A DNA stretch of 24,739 nt from Modestobacter sp. Lineage in GTDB: Bacteria; Actinomycetota; Actinomycetes; Mycobacteriales; Geodermatophilaceae. Both the position numbers and the translations under genes were made by a program. Numbering within the stretch: the stretch's first letter is position 1; every line of letters starts with the position of its first letter. The notes below the pieces were generated by a model, which searched no databases, was not told the DNA's origin, and saw nothing but the letters and a program-made list of their open reading frames with translations. The stretch is from NCBI GenBank assembly GCA_025963425.1, contig JAOPUQ010000308.1:1-24739 (forward strand), in the 5' to 3' direction. Shown piece after piece: positions 7,589 through 15,985 of this stretch.

Positions 7589-10261
7589 ATGCCGACGATG
7601 CGGGTACCCGCCAGCAAGCTCCACCGCCCCAGCCTGAGCCGCTCGGTCATCGACCGGACGTGGCTGTTCCGGCCCACGCTCTCCCCGGACACCCCGCCGG
7701 TGGCGGCGAGCGAGGACGCCCCGGACGCCCCGGACCCCCCGGTGACCCTCCTGTCCGCTCCGGCGGGCACCGGCAAGACGACGCTCATGTCAAGTTGGGC
7801 GAAGGACCGCGCTGAACGGGGTGCACGGGTCGCGTGGGTGTCCCTTGACCGCAACGACAACGACCCACGGTTGTTCTGGAGCGGGCTGCTCGCGGCGGTT
7901 CGCCTCGCCGCGGGCGGCATCGACGCGGCCGGCGGGGCGATCGCCGACGCCGCGCCCGGGGACGACGGGCTCTCGGAGGCGCCGCTGGTCCGCCTCGAGA
8001 TCCTGCTCGCGGGGTCGACCGCACCCATGTGGCTGTTCCTCGACGACCTCCAGGAGATCCGCTCCCCCGACGTCCTCTCCGACGTCGACGCCCTGCTGCG
8101 TGGCCTCCCGCAAGGCCTGCTCCTGGTCATCGCCACGCGCTCGGACCCCGCGGTCGCGCTGCACCGGCTCCGCCTGTCCGGGCGGCTGCGGGACATTCGC
8201 GCTGCCGACCTCGCCCTCGACCGGAACGAGGTGCGGCAACTCCTCGTCGACCACGGCGTGGTCCTGGAGGAGGCCGACCTCAGCCTGCTCGTCGAGCGGA
8301 CCGAGGGGTGGGCGGCCGGGGTCCGCCTCGCCGCCCTGACCCTGTCCGATGTCGCGGACCCCTCGGTGGTCGTGCACCGTTTCGCGGGCGATGACCGCGC
8401 CGTGGCCGACTACCTGGCCACCGAGGTTCTTGCGCGGCTCAGCGAGCGGGATCGGCATCTCCTGCGCGTCTGCGCTGTCCCCGAGCAGCTGACGCCCGAG
8501 CTGGCCGTCGCGGTGACCGGTGATGCGGCGGCCGCGGAGGTCCTCGATCAACTACATCGGGCGAACGTCCTGGTCGTCCGACTGACCGAGCCGAGCGGCT
8601 GGTACCGGGTGCACACGCTGCTGCGCAGCTACCTACTGGCGGAGCTGCGTCGCGTGGAGCCCGAGGTGGTCCCGGTCGCACACCGGCGGACCGCGCGCTG
8701 GTTCGCCGACTCCGGGCAGGCCGTGTGGGCGATCACCCACGCCGTCGCGGCCGAGGACGACGTGCTGGCGGTCGACGTGCTCACCACCCACGGCCCGACT
8801 CTCCTGGCCGACGGCCGTGCCAGGGAGCTGCACGAGCTCATCGTCGGCGCCGCGGAGACCGTGCAGCAGGACCCGAGCGTCCGCCGGCTGGACTCCCTCG
8901 CCTTCCCGGATGTCGAACCGCTCGCGCGGGGCCGTCGGCCCCGGCCGAGGCAGCCGGTCGACGGGGAGCCGGCCCCGCACATCCCCGCCGACGGAACTGG
9001 GGCCGCCCCGCTCGAGGCGCTGGTCGCCCTCCAGCAGGCACGCCACGACCTCGGGCTGTCCTCTGCGGCGCTGGATGCCAGTGCCACCGTCGGCAACGAG
9101 CGGGACGACGACCTGGGGCTGCTCCTGGCGTTGAACCGCGGGGCGGTCTTCCTCCTGGCCGGACGCCTCGACGAGGCCGAGGCCGAGCTCACCGCGGCCC
9201 GGAGGGCGGCCTCGGCCACCGGGAACGGCCACGCACTCCTGCGGGCGTCGGCCGGCCTGACCGCCCTGGCGTCGAGCCGCTCCCGCTATCGCGAGGCATG
9301 GGAGCTGGCCGACGACACCGTCCGGATCGCGCTCCGGGCGGGGGCGCTGGGCGGACCGGAGTCCGGGGCGGTCATCCTCCAGGCCGCGCACAGCGCCCGC
9401 CAGCGGCTCGACTCCTCGGCCGCGCGCCGGCTCGCCGAGGTGGCCGAGATGGCCCTGCGCGGCACGACGCACCCGAGCGTCGTCATCTCCCTCCGGTCGC
9501 TGTGGGCCGCCCTCGACGTCGAGGACGGCGCCGACCCGGTGGACGCGACGAGGCGTCTGCGGGAGTGCTGGAACATCATCGACGGACGTTCGGTCCCCCC
9601 GCTCCTGGCCGCCAACGTGGCGTTCCTCGAGCATCGATGTGCGTGGTTGGCCGGCCGGCCGGACTGGGCGCGCGATGCGCTGCTGCGGCTCGGGGAGGCG
9701 GTCGGTGACGGCGGCGAGGTGGACGTGCTCACGGCTACCGAGCACCTCGCCCGAGGCCGCGTGGACGCCGCTCGACGTCGCCTCGCCCCGGTGCTCGACG
9801 GTTCCGTCCGGTGCCTGCTGCCGGTCACATTGCAGCAGGCCTGGCTGGTGGAGACGCTCCTCGCTGCCTCCACCGGGCAACGGGCCCGTAGCCACGACGC
9901 GCTGCACGAGGCGGTGCGCATGGCGGACGAGTTCGGCGCGTTCCGGGCCTTCCTGGACCTGCCCGGGATCCTCGATCTGCTGGACGAGGACGCCTCCCGG
10001 TTCGGCCGGCTCGATCCGGTGGCCGACCGGATCAGCGCGATGGCCCACCAGCGCGTCCACCACGCGTTCTTGTCGATGACGCCCAAGGAGCTCGACCTGC
10101 TCAGCGACCTCCCGGCGCCGTTGACCCTCGAGGAGATCGCGGTACGTCGTCAGGTGTCGGTGAACACGGTGAAGACCCACGTGCGGTCCATCTACCAGAA
10201 GCTCGGCGCCTCCAGCCGCCGCCAGGCGGTCGCCACCGCGCGGCACCGGGGACTGCTCTGA
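7589..10261 (+). CDS. LuxR-family ATP-binding regulator, MalT-like (STAND type)
   Basis: The 890-residue protein begins MPTMRVPASKLHRPSLS, the usual 'P-x-K-L-x-x-P' opening of MalT-like regulators. It has an NTPase domain with Walker A APAGTGKTT (~58-66) and Walker B MWLFLDDLQE (~147-156), a winged-helix part, a long alpha-solenoid (~430-800), and a LuxR helix-turn-helix ending SVNTVKTHVRSIYQKLGASSRRQA. MalT-type proteins bind ATP, oligomerise on sensing a ligand and activate transcription; the ligand here is unknown. About residues 415-450 (Arg/Pro-rich, around 8930-9000) look like a linker. No target operon is evident, though a lost GH15 gene lay directly upstream. Confidence 0.9.
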   Translation: MPTMRVPASKLHRPSLSRSVIDRTWLFRPTLSPDTPPVAASEDAPDAPDPPVTLLSAPAGTGKTTLMSSWAKDRAERGARVAWVSLDRNDNDPRLFWSGLLAAVRLAAGGIDAAGGAIADAAPGDDGLSEAPLVRLEILLAGSTAPMWLFLDDLQEIRSPDVLSDVDALLRGLPQGLLLVIATRSDPAVALHRLRLSGRLRDIRAADLALDRNEVRQLLVDHGVVLEEADLSLLVERTEGWAAGVRLAALTLSDVADPSVVVHRFAGDDRAVADYLATEVLARLSERDRHLLRVCAVPEQLTPELAVAVTGDAAAAEVLDQLHRANVLVVRLTEPSGWYRVHTLLRSYLLAELRRVEPEVVPVAHRRTARWFADSGQAVWAITHAVAAEDDVLAVDVLTTHGPTLLADGRARELHELIVGAAETVQQDPSVRRLDSLAFPDVEPLARGRRPRPRQPVDGEPAPHIPADGTGAAPLEALVALQQARHDLGLSSAALDASATVGNERDDDLGLLLALNRGAVFLLAGRLDEAEAELTAARRAASATGNGHALLRASAGLTALASSRSRYREAWELADDTVRIALRAGALGGPESGAVILQAAHSARQRLDSSAARRLAEVAEMALRGTTHPSVVISLRSLWAALDVEDGADPVDATRRLRECWNIIDGRSVPPLLAANVAFLEHRCAWLAGRPDWARDALLRLGEAVGDGGEVDVLTATEHLARGRVDAARRRLAPVLDGSVRCLLPVTLQQAWLVETLLAASTGQRARSHDALHEAVRMADEFGAFRAFLDLPGILDLLDEDASRFGRLDPVADRISAMAHQRVHHAFLSMTPKELDLLSDLPAPLTLEEIAVRRQVSVNTVKTHVRSIYQKLGASSRRQAVATARHRGLL

Positions 10262-10266
10262 CGGCC

Positions 10267-10467
10267 TCAGTCGGGCAGTTGCCGGAGTTCGACGACGGTG
10301 AGGCCGAAGCACTCGAAGCGGTCGAGCAGGCCGTGCAGGTGCGCGCTGTCCCTGATGGGTCCGTACATCGCCGTGCCCCCTGTCGCGCTCGCCGCGGTGG
10401 TCAGTTCCGGGAACGCGGACTGGACGGACTCCGAGACGTGCCCGGGGAGCAGGAACTCGTATCTCAT
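10267..10467 (-). CDS. Conserved actinobacterial small protein, unknown function
   Basis: The 66-residue product (MRYEFLLPGHVSESVQSAF ... RDSAHLHGLLDRFECFGLTVVELRQLPD) resembles a small ferredoxin-like fold family I remember from soil actinobacteria; no function is known to me. It is convergent with the LuxR gene, with 5 nt between stops. The GGAG ribosome site on the minus strand lies in a small stem (TGGAG-AAAA-CTCCA) ending at the start codon, which may damp translation. Confidence 0.7.
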   Translation of the reverse strand: MRYEFLLPGHVSESVQSAFPELTTAASATGGTAMYGPIRDSAHLHGLLDRFECFGLTVVELRQLPD

Positions 10468-10544
10468 TGGAGTTTTCTCCAGTTGGTCGTCCGGGGCGGT
10501 CGTCCCTGACCGTGTCGACCTCGTCCTGTGGGCACGCGCCTCGT

Positions 10545-10566
10545 GCCGGGCACGGGAATGCCCGGC
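10545..10566 (-). terminator. Hairpin after the LapA-like gene
   Basis: GCCGGGCA and TGCCCGGC form a perfect 8-bp stem with a 6-nt loop. It sits four nt past the stop of the LapA-like gene on the minus strand. No T-run is present, which is common for terminators in high-GC actinobacteria. Confidence 0.5.
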
Positions 10567-10570
10567 GGCG

Positions 10571-10810
10571 TCATCGCCTCGCCCGCCCGAGCAGCGCTCC
10601 GACGGCGACCCCGAGCACCGTCATGACGGTCAGGAGCAGCCACGTGGGTGCGGACACGTCCATGGCGAAGAACGAGATCTGCATCCGGTCGCGGTTCTGC
10701 GCGATGAAGACGCCCGCGAGCACGGCGAGGCCCAAGGCCAGCACCAGACCCGGCCGCACGGCCCGGGACCGCCACTCAGAGGTGCTGTGCCGGGGAGGCG
10801 AAGCGGCCAT
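10571..10810 (-). CDS. LapA-domain (DUF1049) small membrane protein
   Basis: The 79-residue product has two membrane helices. The first (about 20-36, VLALGLAVLAGVFIAQN) ends in the family's IAQN-x-D motif. The second (about 50-70) ends in GALLGRARR. The pattern FIAQN...ISFF...P.WLLL is diagnostic for LapA-domain proteins, linked to envelope and lipopolysaccharide assembly in Gram-negatives but uncharacterised here. ATG 10810 is chosen for the GAGGG ribosome site and because the upstream frame is Pro/Gly-rich. Confidence 0.8.
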   Translation of the reverse strand: MAASPPRHSTSEWRSRAVRPGLVLALGLAVLAGVFIAQNRDRMQISFFAMDVSAPTWLLLTVMTVLGVAVGALLGRARR

Positions 10811-10991
10811 CGTGGGACCCTCGTGCTCAGGTCGGTGGGAGGTTCCGACCGGATGAGCATTGCCGCAACCGCGGGGCGGTGGATCACCCGGACCGGATGA
10901 GGCGGGCACCCGGACGCCCACTCCGGCACGGGGCGAGCCTCACCCACGGAGGGCGACGCGCCCGGCAGACCCGGGACGGGGCCGTGTCGAC

Positions 10992-11940
10992 GTGAGCGAG
11001 TTCGCCGGCGAGCGGGCGTTCCCGCGATGGCTGACCGTGCTGCTCGGCATCGCCTCGACGGTGATCGCCGTCGCGGGGTTCCGCAGTGCCGCGGACATCA
11101 TCGCGCCGATCTTTCTGGCGCTCGTGCTCGTCATCGCCGCGCACCCCGTACTCGCCTCGGCCCGGGCGCACGGGGCTCCGCAGTGGCTGGCGGTCAGCCT
11201 CGCCCTGCTCGTCCGGTACATGATCGTCATCGGCTTGGCCGTCACCCTCGGGATCTCGGTGGCTCGCTCCCCGCACTGCTGCCGCAGTACCGCGACGAGA
11301 TCGACGGCTCCCTCGGCGACGTCCGGTCCCTCCTGGCGTCGGCCGGGGTCGGGCGCGAGCAGGTCCCATCCTCTGGGGCCTGCTGTCCTGGATCACCAGT
11401 TGCATCCCCGACATCGGGTTCCTCGTCGGCCTCACACCCCCGACGTTGCTCGCCCTGCTGGTCGGCGGCGCGCGCCTGGCTCTCCTGATGGTCCTCGTCT
11501 ACTGCATGGCCAACTTCCTCATCCAGTCGGTGATCCAGCCCGCCGTCGTCGGCGACGCGGCCGGGCTGTCCGTGACCGTCACGTTCCTCTCGCTCGCGGC
11601 TTGGACCTGGGTCCCCGGCCCGCTCGGTGCCCTGCTTGCACTCCCCCTGAGCCTGCTGGCCAAGGCTGTGCTGCTCGACGCAGACCCGGAACGGGCGTGG
11701 GCACGCACCCTGGTGTCGAGCCCGCCGGGCACCGGCAGCAAGCAGCCGCGACCCGCACCCGAGGCTGATGCAGCGGAGACGCCGCCGGATGGGGACGAGA
11801 CGATCCCCGCGGCGCCCACGCTGGGCACGCCGCCGTCCGAGGCCGAGGCCGACGAGCAGCTGCCCGGCCAGGAACACGGGCGCCCCCGGCCGGCCGAGGG
11901 AAAGGGAACTGCAGAGGATCACCCGCGCGGTGCGGAGTGA
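10992..11940 (+). pseudogene. AI-2E family (PerM-type) permease, broken
   Basis: The remains of a family normally 350-400 residues long lie in three frames. Frame 1, from GTG 10992, gives the first helices (FPRWLTVLLGIASTVIAVAG, then FLALVLVIAAHPVLA, to LGISVAR). At about 11267 one C appears missing, and the next frame continues PALLPQYRDEIDGSLGDV. At about 11367 the text jumps to ILWGLLSWITSCIPDIGFL, skipping about 100 residues that hold two or more helices. The last frame runs intact through IQSVIQPAVVGDAAGLSVT to TGA 11940 with a long acidic, Pro-rich tail. Members export small molecules or ions. It cannot form a normal transporter. Confidence 0.85.
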
Positions 11941-11969
11941 CTCCCGCGCCGAGATACGGGTGGACCACT

Positions 11970-12258
11970 TGCTGCTGGCGGCGGGTCGTTGGCGTGATCT
12001 GCTTCGCCCTTACCGACTACGTGATCGCCCGCGTCGACGAGACTCAGTTCGCCGGGTTGCGGACCAAGACGGACGCGCTCTACGTCACCGAATCCCACGC
12101 TGGCCACCGTGGGATTCGGTGACGTCCACGCGCGGGGGCAGCTCGCCCGGCAGGTGGTCACGGTCCAGATGGTCTTCAACCTGGTGGTCCTGGCCAGCGC
12201 TGCGCGGGGGGCTGACTCGCGGGATCTCCCGGCGCTCCGCGACGAGCCGTCGGGATGA
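11970..12258 (+). pseudogene. Two-helix K+ channel remnant, frameshifted at the filter
   Basis: The frame with VVGVICFALTDYVIARVDET and TKTDALYVTES matches the outer part of a small K+ channel. One base over, TLATVGFGDVHARGQLARQ supplies the pore helix and the selectivity filter TVGFGD. It is followed by VVTVQMVFNLVVLASAAR, the inner helix. An extra C at 12094-12096 breaks the frame just before the filter. An extra G in a run of six near 12212 shifts it again. The first membrane helices and the C-terminus are missing, the latter cut at about 12251 where a minus-strand gene begins. Confidence 0.75.
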
Positions 12259-12585
12259 AGGCGAAGTTGGCGATGAGGTTCAGTGTCACCAACCCGATCC
12301 CCATCCCCGGGCCCAGGCCAGCCCGCGGACGACGACGATTCCGGTGAGGACGAGCAACAGGCCGAACACCAGGTGCACCCATCCCCAGGCGGTGAGGTCC
12401 AGGCGGTACGCGTAGTCCGGCGCCTCCACATAGACGTCGTCGTGGAGGAGCGCCGAGATGCCGAGGAGCACCTGGTTGACGCCGACGACGGCCATCACGA
12501 CGCCCGAGAACAGGGCGAGCCCGGCTGCCCAGGCGGAAGACCGCCCGGTCCCGCGCGCCGCCCGCGGAGGGGTCGTCGTGCTCAT
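12251..12585 (-). pseudogene. DUF7144-like four-helix membrane protein, truncated
   Basis: From ATG 12585 (ribosome site AGAGGAGC) the product reads MSTTTPPRAARGTGRSSAW, then helices AGLALFSGVVMAVVGVNQVL and LVFGLLLVLTGIVVVRGLAW, a pattern I associate with DUF7144 membrane proteins. At about 12308 one G seems missing and the frame stops; the next frame continues GIGLVTLNLIANFAFIP, the third helix. There the family sequence ends and the DNA becomes the 3' part of the convergent K+ channel. The last helix is lost. Confidence 0.7.
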
Positions 12586-13282
12586 CGGGAGCTCCTCTGC
12601 CTCGACCAGATGCGTGCTTGAGAGGGTGTTCCGGACCATCCCTCGACCGCCTCGCCACCGGAGGGTGAACACGGAGGCCGCCCAGACGAGCTGCCACGGG
12701 TGCTCGGAGCGCACCTACCGACATCTGAGCCGACATCGGGGTGATCAGCAAGGCCCACTCGCCCGCCGATGGCCGCGCCCGCCCATGGCCGCCGGGCTGA
12801 GCGCCGACCAGGCCAGGAGAGCCGGCAGCAGCTGCCACTACTCGAGGACGTCGGTGCGCCACCGCGGGCCCGGCCGACCCCGCACCCGCCCGGACCCCGG
12901 CGATAGCTCGCCCGGCGCCAGGCCGAAGGAGCCGCAGCGCTCCGCGCATGGCCCTCGGCGAGGCCGCGGGCCGACCGCGCGTCCGGGCCGCCGTCGTCGT
13001 GCCTTGCCATCCGTCACCCGTCATGCCCGGCCCGTCGGGCGGCGTGGCGGGCGTCGGCGGGCAGGCCCAACTCCCCCAGCAGGGGTCAGCAGGGCACCGG
13101 CCACCCACCGGGCGGAGTCGGCCGCCGCGGCGTCCACCAGAGCGCGGTCGCGCTGGAGAACGACGTCCGGACATGAATCAACAATAGGAACCAGGACCGA
13201 AACCGTTCGTCTGGGCGAAGACCGCCGAGGACATCGTCCAATCCCTCTCGAGACATATCGCGAAGATCTCCGGCGCAGGACG
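12586..13282. other. 697-bp gap with weak coding debris
   Basis: No intact gene is visible. On the minus strand around 13010-13170 the translation VVLQRDRALVDAAAADSARW continues, after an apparent one-base shift, as LLGELGLPADARHAARRAGH. This reads like a piece of a real protein of a family I cannot name. The part next to the ATP-grasp gene (about 13170-13280) is visibly less GC-rich and marks the edge of the accessory island. Confidence 0.4.
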
Positions 13283-14749
13283 CTAGTTGCCGGTGATACC
13301 GATGGGGCGCCCGAGCTGGCCACCCCCGCGGAAGCAGCTGCGCGGGCCATGCTCGGGCGGCTCCGGGGCAAGCAGAGCCGTGCTCTGATAGGCGCCTCGG
13401 CTCGCACTGATCACCACGTCCCCGGCAGGGACAGCCGGGCCCATGTGGCGTACCGCGACGCTCGCCGCCGCGCCGTCGATCATGAATGGGCTGAGCACGA
13501 ACGGCACCTGCGCGCTGACCTGCCGACCGGAGTCCTGATCGCGGAACGGCATCGTGATGCGATCGGATTCGACGCGGTGTTGCAGGACCACTGGCGACTC
13601 GCGAGCGGCATGGAGCACATCTGACCAGTCCTGCTGCGACGTCTGGTGTCCGAAGATCACAGCGTTTCCGGACTTGCCGACGGCGGGCTTTGCGACGAGG
13701 CGGTCACGCTCGCCGGTCGTTGTGCGCAACAGCTTCTCGTGCGCGGCCGGATCTTCGTCCAGGCCCAGGCATACGGTCCACGGAACGTGTCGGCGGACCA
13801 CGGCGTGGTCGGCCGCGGAGAGCAAGCCCGCGTCACAGTCCTCGTGGAGCCAGGCCAGGACCGCCTTCGAAGAGATGAGGGCCGACTCCGTGCGCGGGAA
13901 CAGTTCGACGCTCCCGGCTCGGTCAGCGGTACGCAGCGCGGCGAATCCGCCGCCGTCGTTCACGATGCGGTTACCGCCCCACTCGAGCAGCACGAGGTCG
14001 ATCGGCAGATCGGCGGCGAGCAGCCGATCAGCGGCGTCGAGGCGTAGGTCGGCGAGGTCGGCCTGCACCACCTCGATGCCCATCCGCCGGGCATCGGCCA
14101 GGAGAGGCGCTGTGACCGTTTCATAGCGCCGGGCCGTGCCGGTGTTGTCCATCCCCCAATACGCGGGCATGAGTAGCCGGCCCCCGTTGCCGCGCCCGTT
14201 CTTGGCTCGCAGCATCCGGGCCAGCGCCGCGGCACGCGCGGTCACCGTGGAGGGCGGCGGGTGCAGACCGCTCTGCGGACACAACCGGGCGTAGGCCTCC
14301 GCGAGCTGGGGCGTCACCATGGCGCCGCCGAGCCGGGTGCTGTTGTTGAACTCGAGGAGGCGGGGCCGCCCGTTCTCGATCAGGAGATCTGGACGGGCAT
14401 ACCGGGTGAGTTCCGCGGCCACCAGCGGACGATCAAGATCCATCAGCGGAAGGGAATGGGGAAACCGGAGGACTCGGTACAGGTCGCCCAGGGTCGGGGC
14501 ACGGCGACGGCACGCGTCCACGGCCAGGCGCAACAGCCGGGCTGCGAGTGACTCGAGACCTCTGTAGGCCCATTCTTCGACGACTACCGGCCGGAGCGGT
14601 TCCCAGCACCTGCTGTCCGATTCTTGACGTGGGTTGGACCCCCATCCGGTCGAAGCCGTACGGCGGGTGACGAACTCGTCGCGGAGCTGCTCGGGTAGCG
14701 CATCCCAGGCATCGTGGATCAGGAGGTCGAAAAGCGCGTCATCGGCCAT
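13283..14749 (-). CDS. ATP-grasp ligase, glutathionylspermidine-synthase-like
   Basis: The 488-residue protein has features of the circularly permuted GSP-synthase-type ATP-grasp fold. LLEFNNSTRLGG (~140-151) resembles the acidic and Asn metal-binding strand. ALISSKAVLAWL is the usual helix before the nucleotide site. DRLVAKPAVGKSGNAVIF (~355-372) is the Lys/Gly-rich ATP-binding loop. VVLQHRVESDRI is the following hinge. Such enzymes join a carboxylate, via an acyl phosphate, to an amine; substrate unknown. ATG 14749 has GGGAGAAGG seven nt upstream. It lies 71 nt downstream of the DUF6875 gene on the same strand and is probably co-transcribed. The pairing suggests a small-molecule or peptide-modifying pathway. 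Confidence 0.7.
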   Translation of the reverse strand: MADDALFDLLIHDAWDALPEQLRDEFVTRRTASTGWGSNPRQESDSRCWEPLRPVVVEEWAYRGLESLAARLLRLAVDACRRRAPTLGDLYRVLRFPHSLPLMDLDRPLVAAELTRYARPDLLIENGRPRLLEFNNSTRLGGAMVTPQLAEAYARLCPQSGLHPPPSTVTARAAALARMLRAKNGRGNGGRLLMPAYWGMDNTGTARRYETVTAPLLADARRMGIEVVQADLADLRLDAADRLLAADLPIDLVLLEWGGNRIVNDGGGFAALRTADRAGSVELFPRTESALISSKAVLAWLHEDCDAGLLSAADHAVVRRHVPWTVCLGLDEDPAAHEKLLRTTTGERDRLVAKPAVGKSGNAVIFGHQTSQQDWSDVLHAARESPVVLQHRVESDRITMPFRDQDSGRQVSAQVPFVLSPFMIDGAAASVAVRHMGPAVPAGDVVISASRGAYQSTALLAPEPPEHGPRSCFRGGGQLGRPIGITGN

Positions 14750-14820
14750 GTGGCAACCTTCTCCCGCAGCGAGGACGACGTCGGCGGTGCCGAGTCCGCC
14801 CGTGGATCCTTGCTACCCGA

Positions 14821-15447
14821 CTACGTTCCAAGGCCATGCCGATCGCGCGCTTCGCTATACAGGGAGAGTAGGAGCGGATCGCGTATCCGGTGACGCTGGA
14901 AGTGCGACCCGAAGCGTAGATCGTACTCCTTGAACCATTGCCCAGAATGATGCAGGAAAAGGATGTCATGCGGCGCCATGTGCCGTATCGCGAGCATGGC
15001 GACCGGGGCGACGGAGACTCTGAAGTCTGGGTTTCGGACCGCCCTCTCGTCACAGAGAGGATGGAATTGCCCGATCATCAAGCCTGATTCCACAGCGAAG
15101 TTCTTCAGGTACGCGTAGACCGCATCCAGGCAATCCCAGCCGGCACGAGCCATGCGTGGCATGATTATCAACCTGCTCTCGAGCAGTACTCCAGAGTTGG
15201 GCGGCGGTCGCCCCGTTTCACCGAACTCGCGGATCTCGGCTCGCAGCTCATCGTTCAACTCCGGCTCGCTCGACCCGTCGATGTCGTACCGTATGCGAGT
15301 CTCCACGGCGTGCTCAGCGAGCGCACGAGGGATGAATGGGCACACAGGGCCTGATCGTCCGACTCTCCCGTCGGCAACGGAAACATATTCTCGCAGCCAG
15401 GCGTCCACCAGCCTGCGGCACTCGTCAGAATGGTTCTCATCCATCAT
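14821..15447 (-). CDS. DUF6875 domain protein
   Basis: The 208-residue protein has GRSGPVCPFIPRALAEHAVE early, FHPLCDERAVRNPDFRVS in the middle and VAMLAIRHMAPHDILFL late. I associate these motifs with DUF6875, a family of unknown role that occurs near biosynthetic genes. The conserved Cys and His residues (CPF, FHPLCDE, RHM) could form an active or metal site. The paired ATGs at 15447 and 15444 fit the AGGGAGG ribosome site seven nt upstream; the open frame reaches 15501 but lacks one there. Its codon use is less GC-biased than the flanking genes, consistent with transfer. It precedes the ATP-grasp gene and follows a broken oxygenase. Confidence 0.7.
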   Translation of the reverse strand: MMDENHSDECRRLVDAWLREYVSVADGRVGRSGPVCPFIPRALAEHAVETRIRYDIDGSSEPELNDELRAEIREFGETGRPPPNSGVLLESRLIIMPRMARAGWDCLDAVYAYLKNFAVESGLMIGQFHPLCDERAVRNPDFRVSVAPVAMLAIRHMAPHDILFLHHSGQWFKEYDLRFGSHFQRHRIRDPLLLSLYSEARDRHGLGT

Positions 15448-15609
15448 GGCGCAGCCTCCCTGGAACACGACGTATCGCACATACGTCTGCCTGTCCGACA
15501 ACCCTCATGCGATTGATCCGGTCCCTTCTCATGCATGCCGCTCTGCTGGAGATGCACGCGCCATGGGCGCAGTCAGGAAGCCTGGACGTGGCGACCAGCG
15601 GCGGTGTGA

Positions 15610-15985
15610 CTATCCGGTCCGCGCGGTGGGCGGCTCGTGGAGACGCAGGCGCAGGAGATGGCGTCGAGGATCGGTGAAGGCGATGCGCCCGTGCAGGGCG
15701 ATGTGGTTGTCGATGATCAGGATCCCGTCGGTGGGGATGACCTGCCGGATCTCGCCGGGTCTTGATGGCGTCCTTCTCCGTTGCCACCACGATCGTTCGC
15801 TGTTCACCTCCAACTGAACGACGCTGTTGAATGACGTGGTTATCGTTATGTGAGGTACCTCCGAACTCTCGGGGCCAGCCACCGTCGTTTGCCGGATCAC
15901 TCACATCGATCAATTCGCGGCGGCCGTAGGAGCGGAACTGCCACAGCTGCCGGAGCGACCCTTGATCGGCGGGATCCTCGGTCAC
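15610..15985 (-). pseudogene. Truncated 2-oxoglutarate/Fe(II) oxygenase (TauD/clavaminate-synthase-like)
   Basis: The 3' part, in one frame to the stop at 15610, reads RPGEIRQVIPTDGILIIDNH, then IALHGRIAFTD and RRHLLRLRL. This is the C-terminal core of TauD/VioC-type oxygenases, with the distal iron His (LHGR) and 2-oxoglutarate Arg region. The upstream part in another frame (GTG 15985 after AAGGG; VTEDPADQGSLRQLWQFRSY) may be its start or an unrelated fragment. About 200 residues with the first metal His/Asp pair are missing. A 96-codon GTG frame at 15900 overlaps the metallopeptidase stop (GTGA), so a short product is possible but could not be a working oxygenase. Confidence 0.6.

Noticed and set aside
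8633..10312. 559-codon minus-strand frame
   Set aside because: It is antisense to the MalT-like regulator and contains low-complexity Arg/Gly/Pro text.
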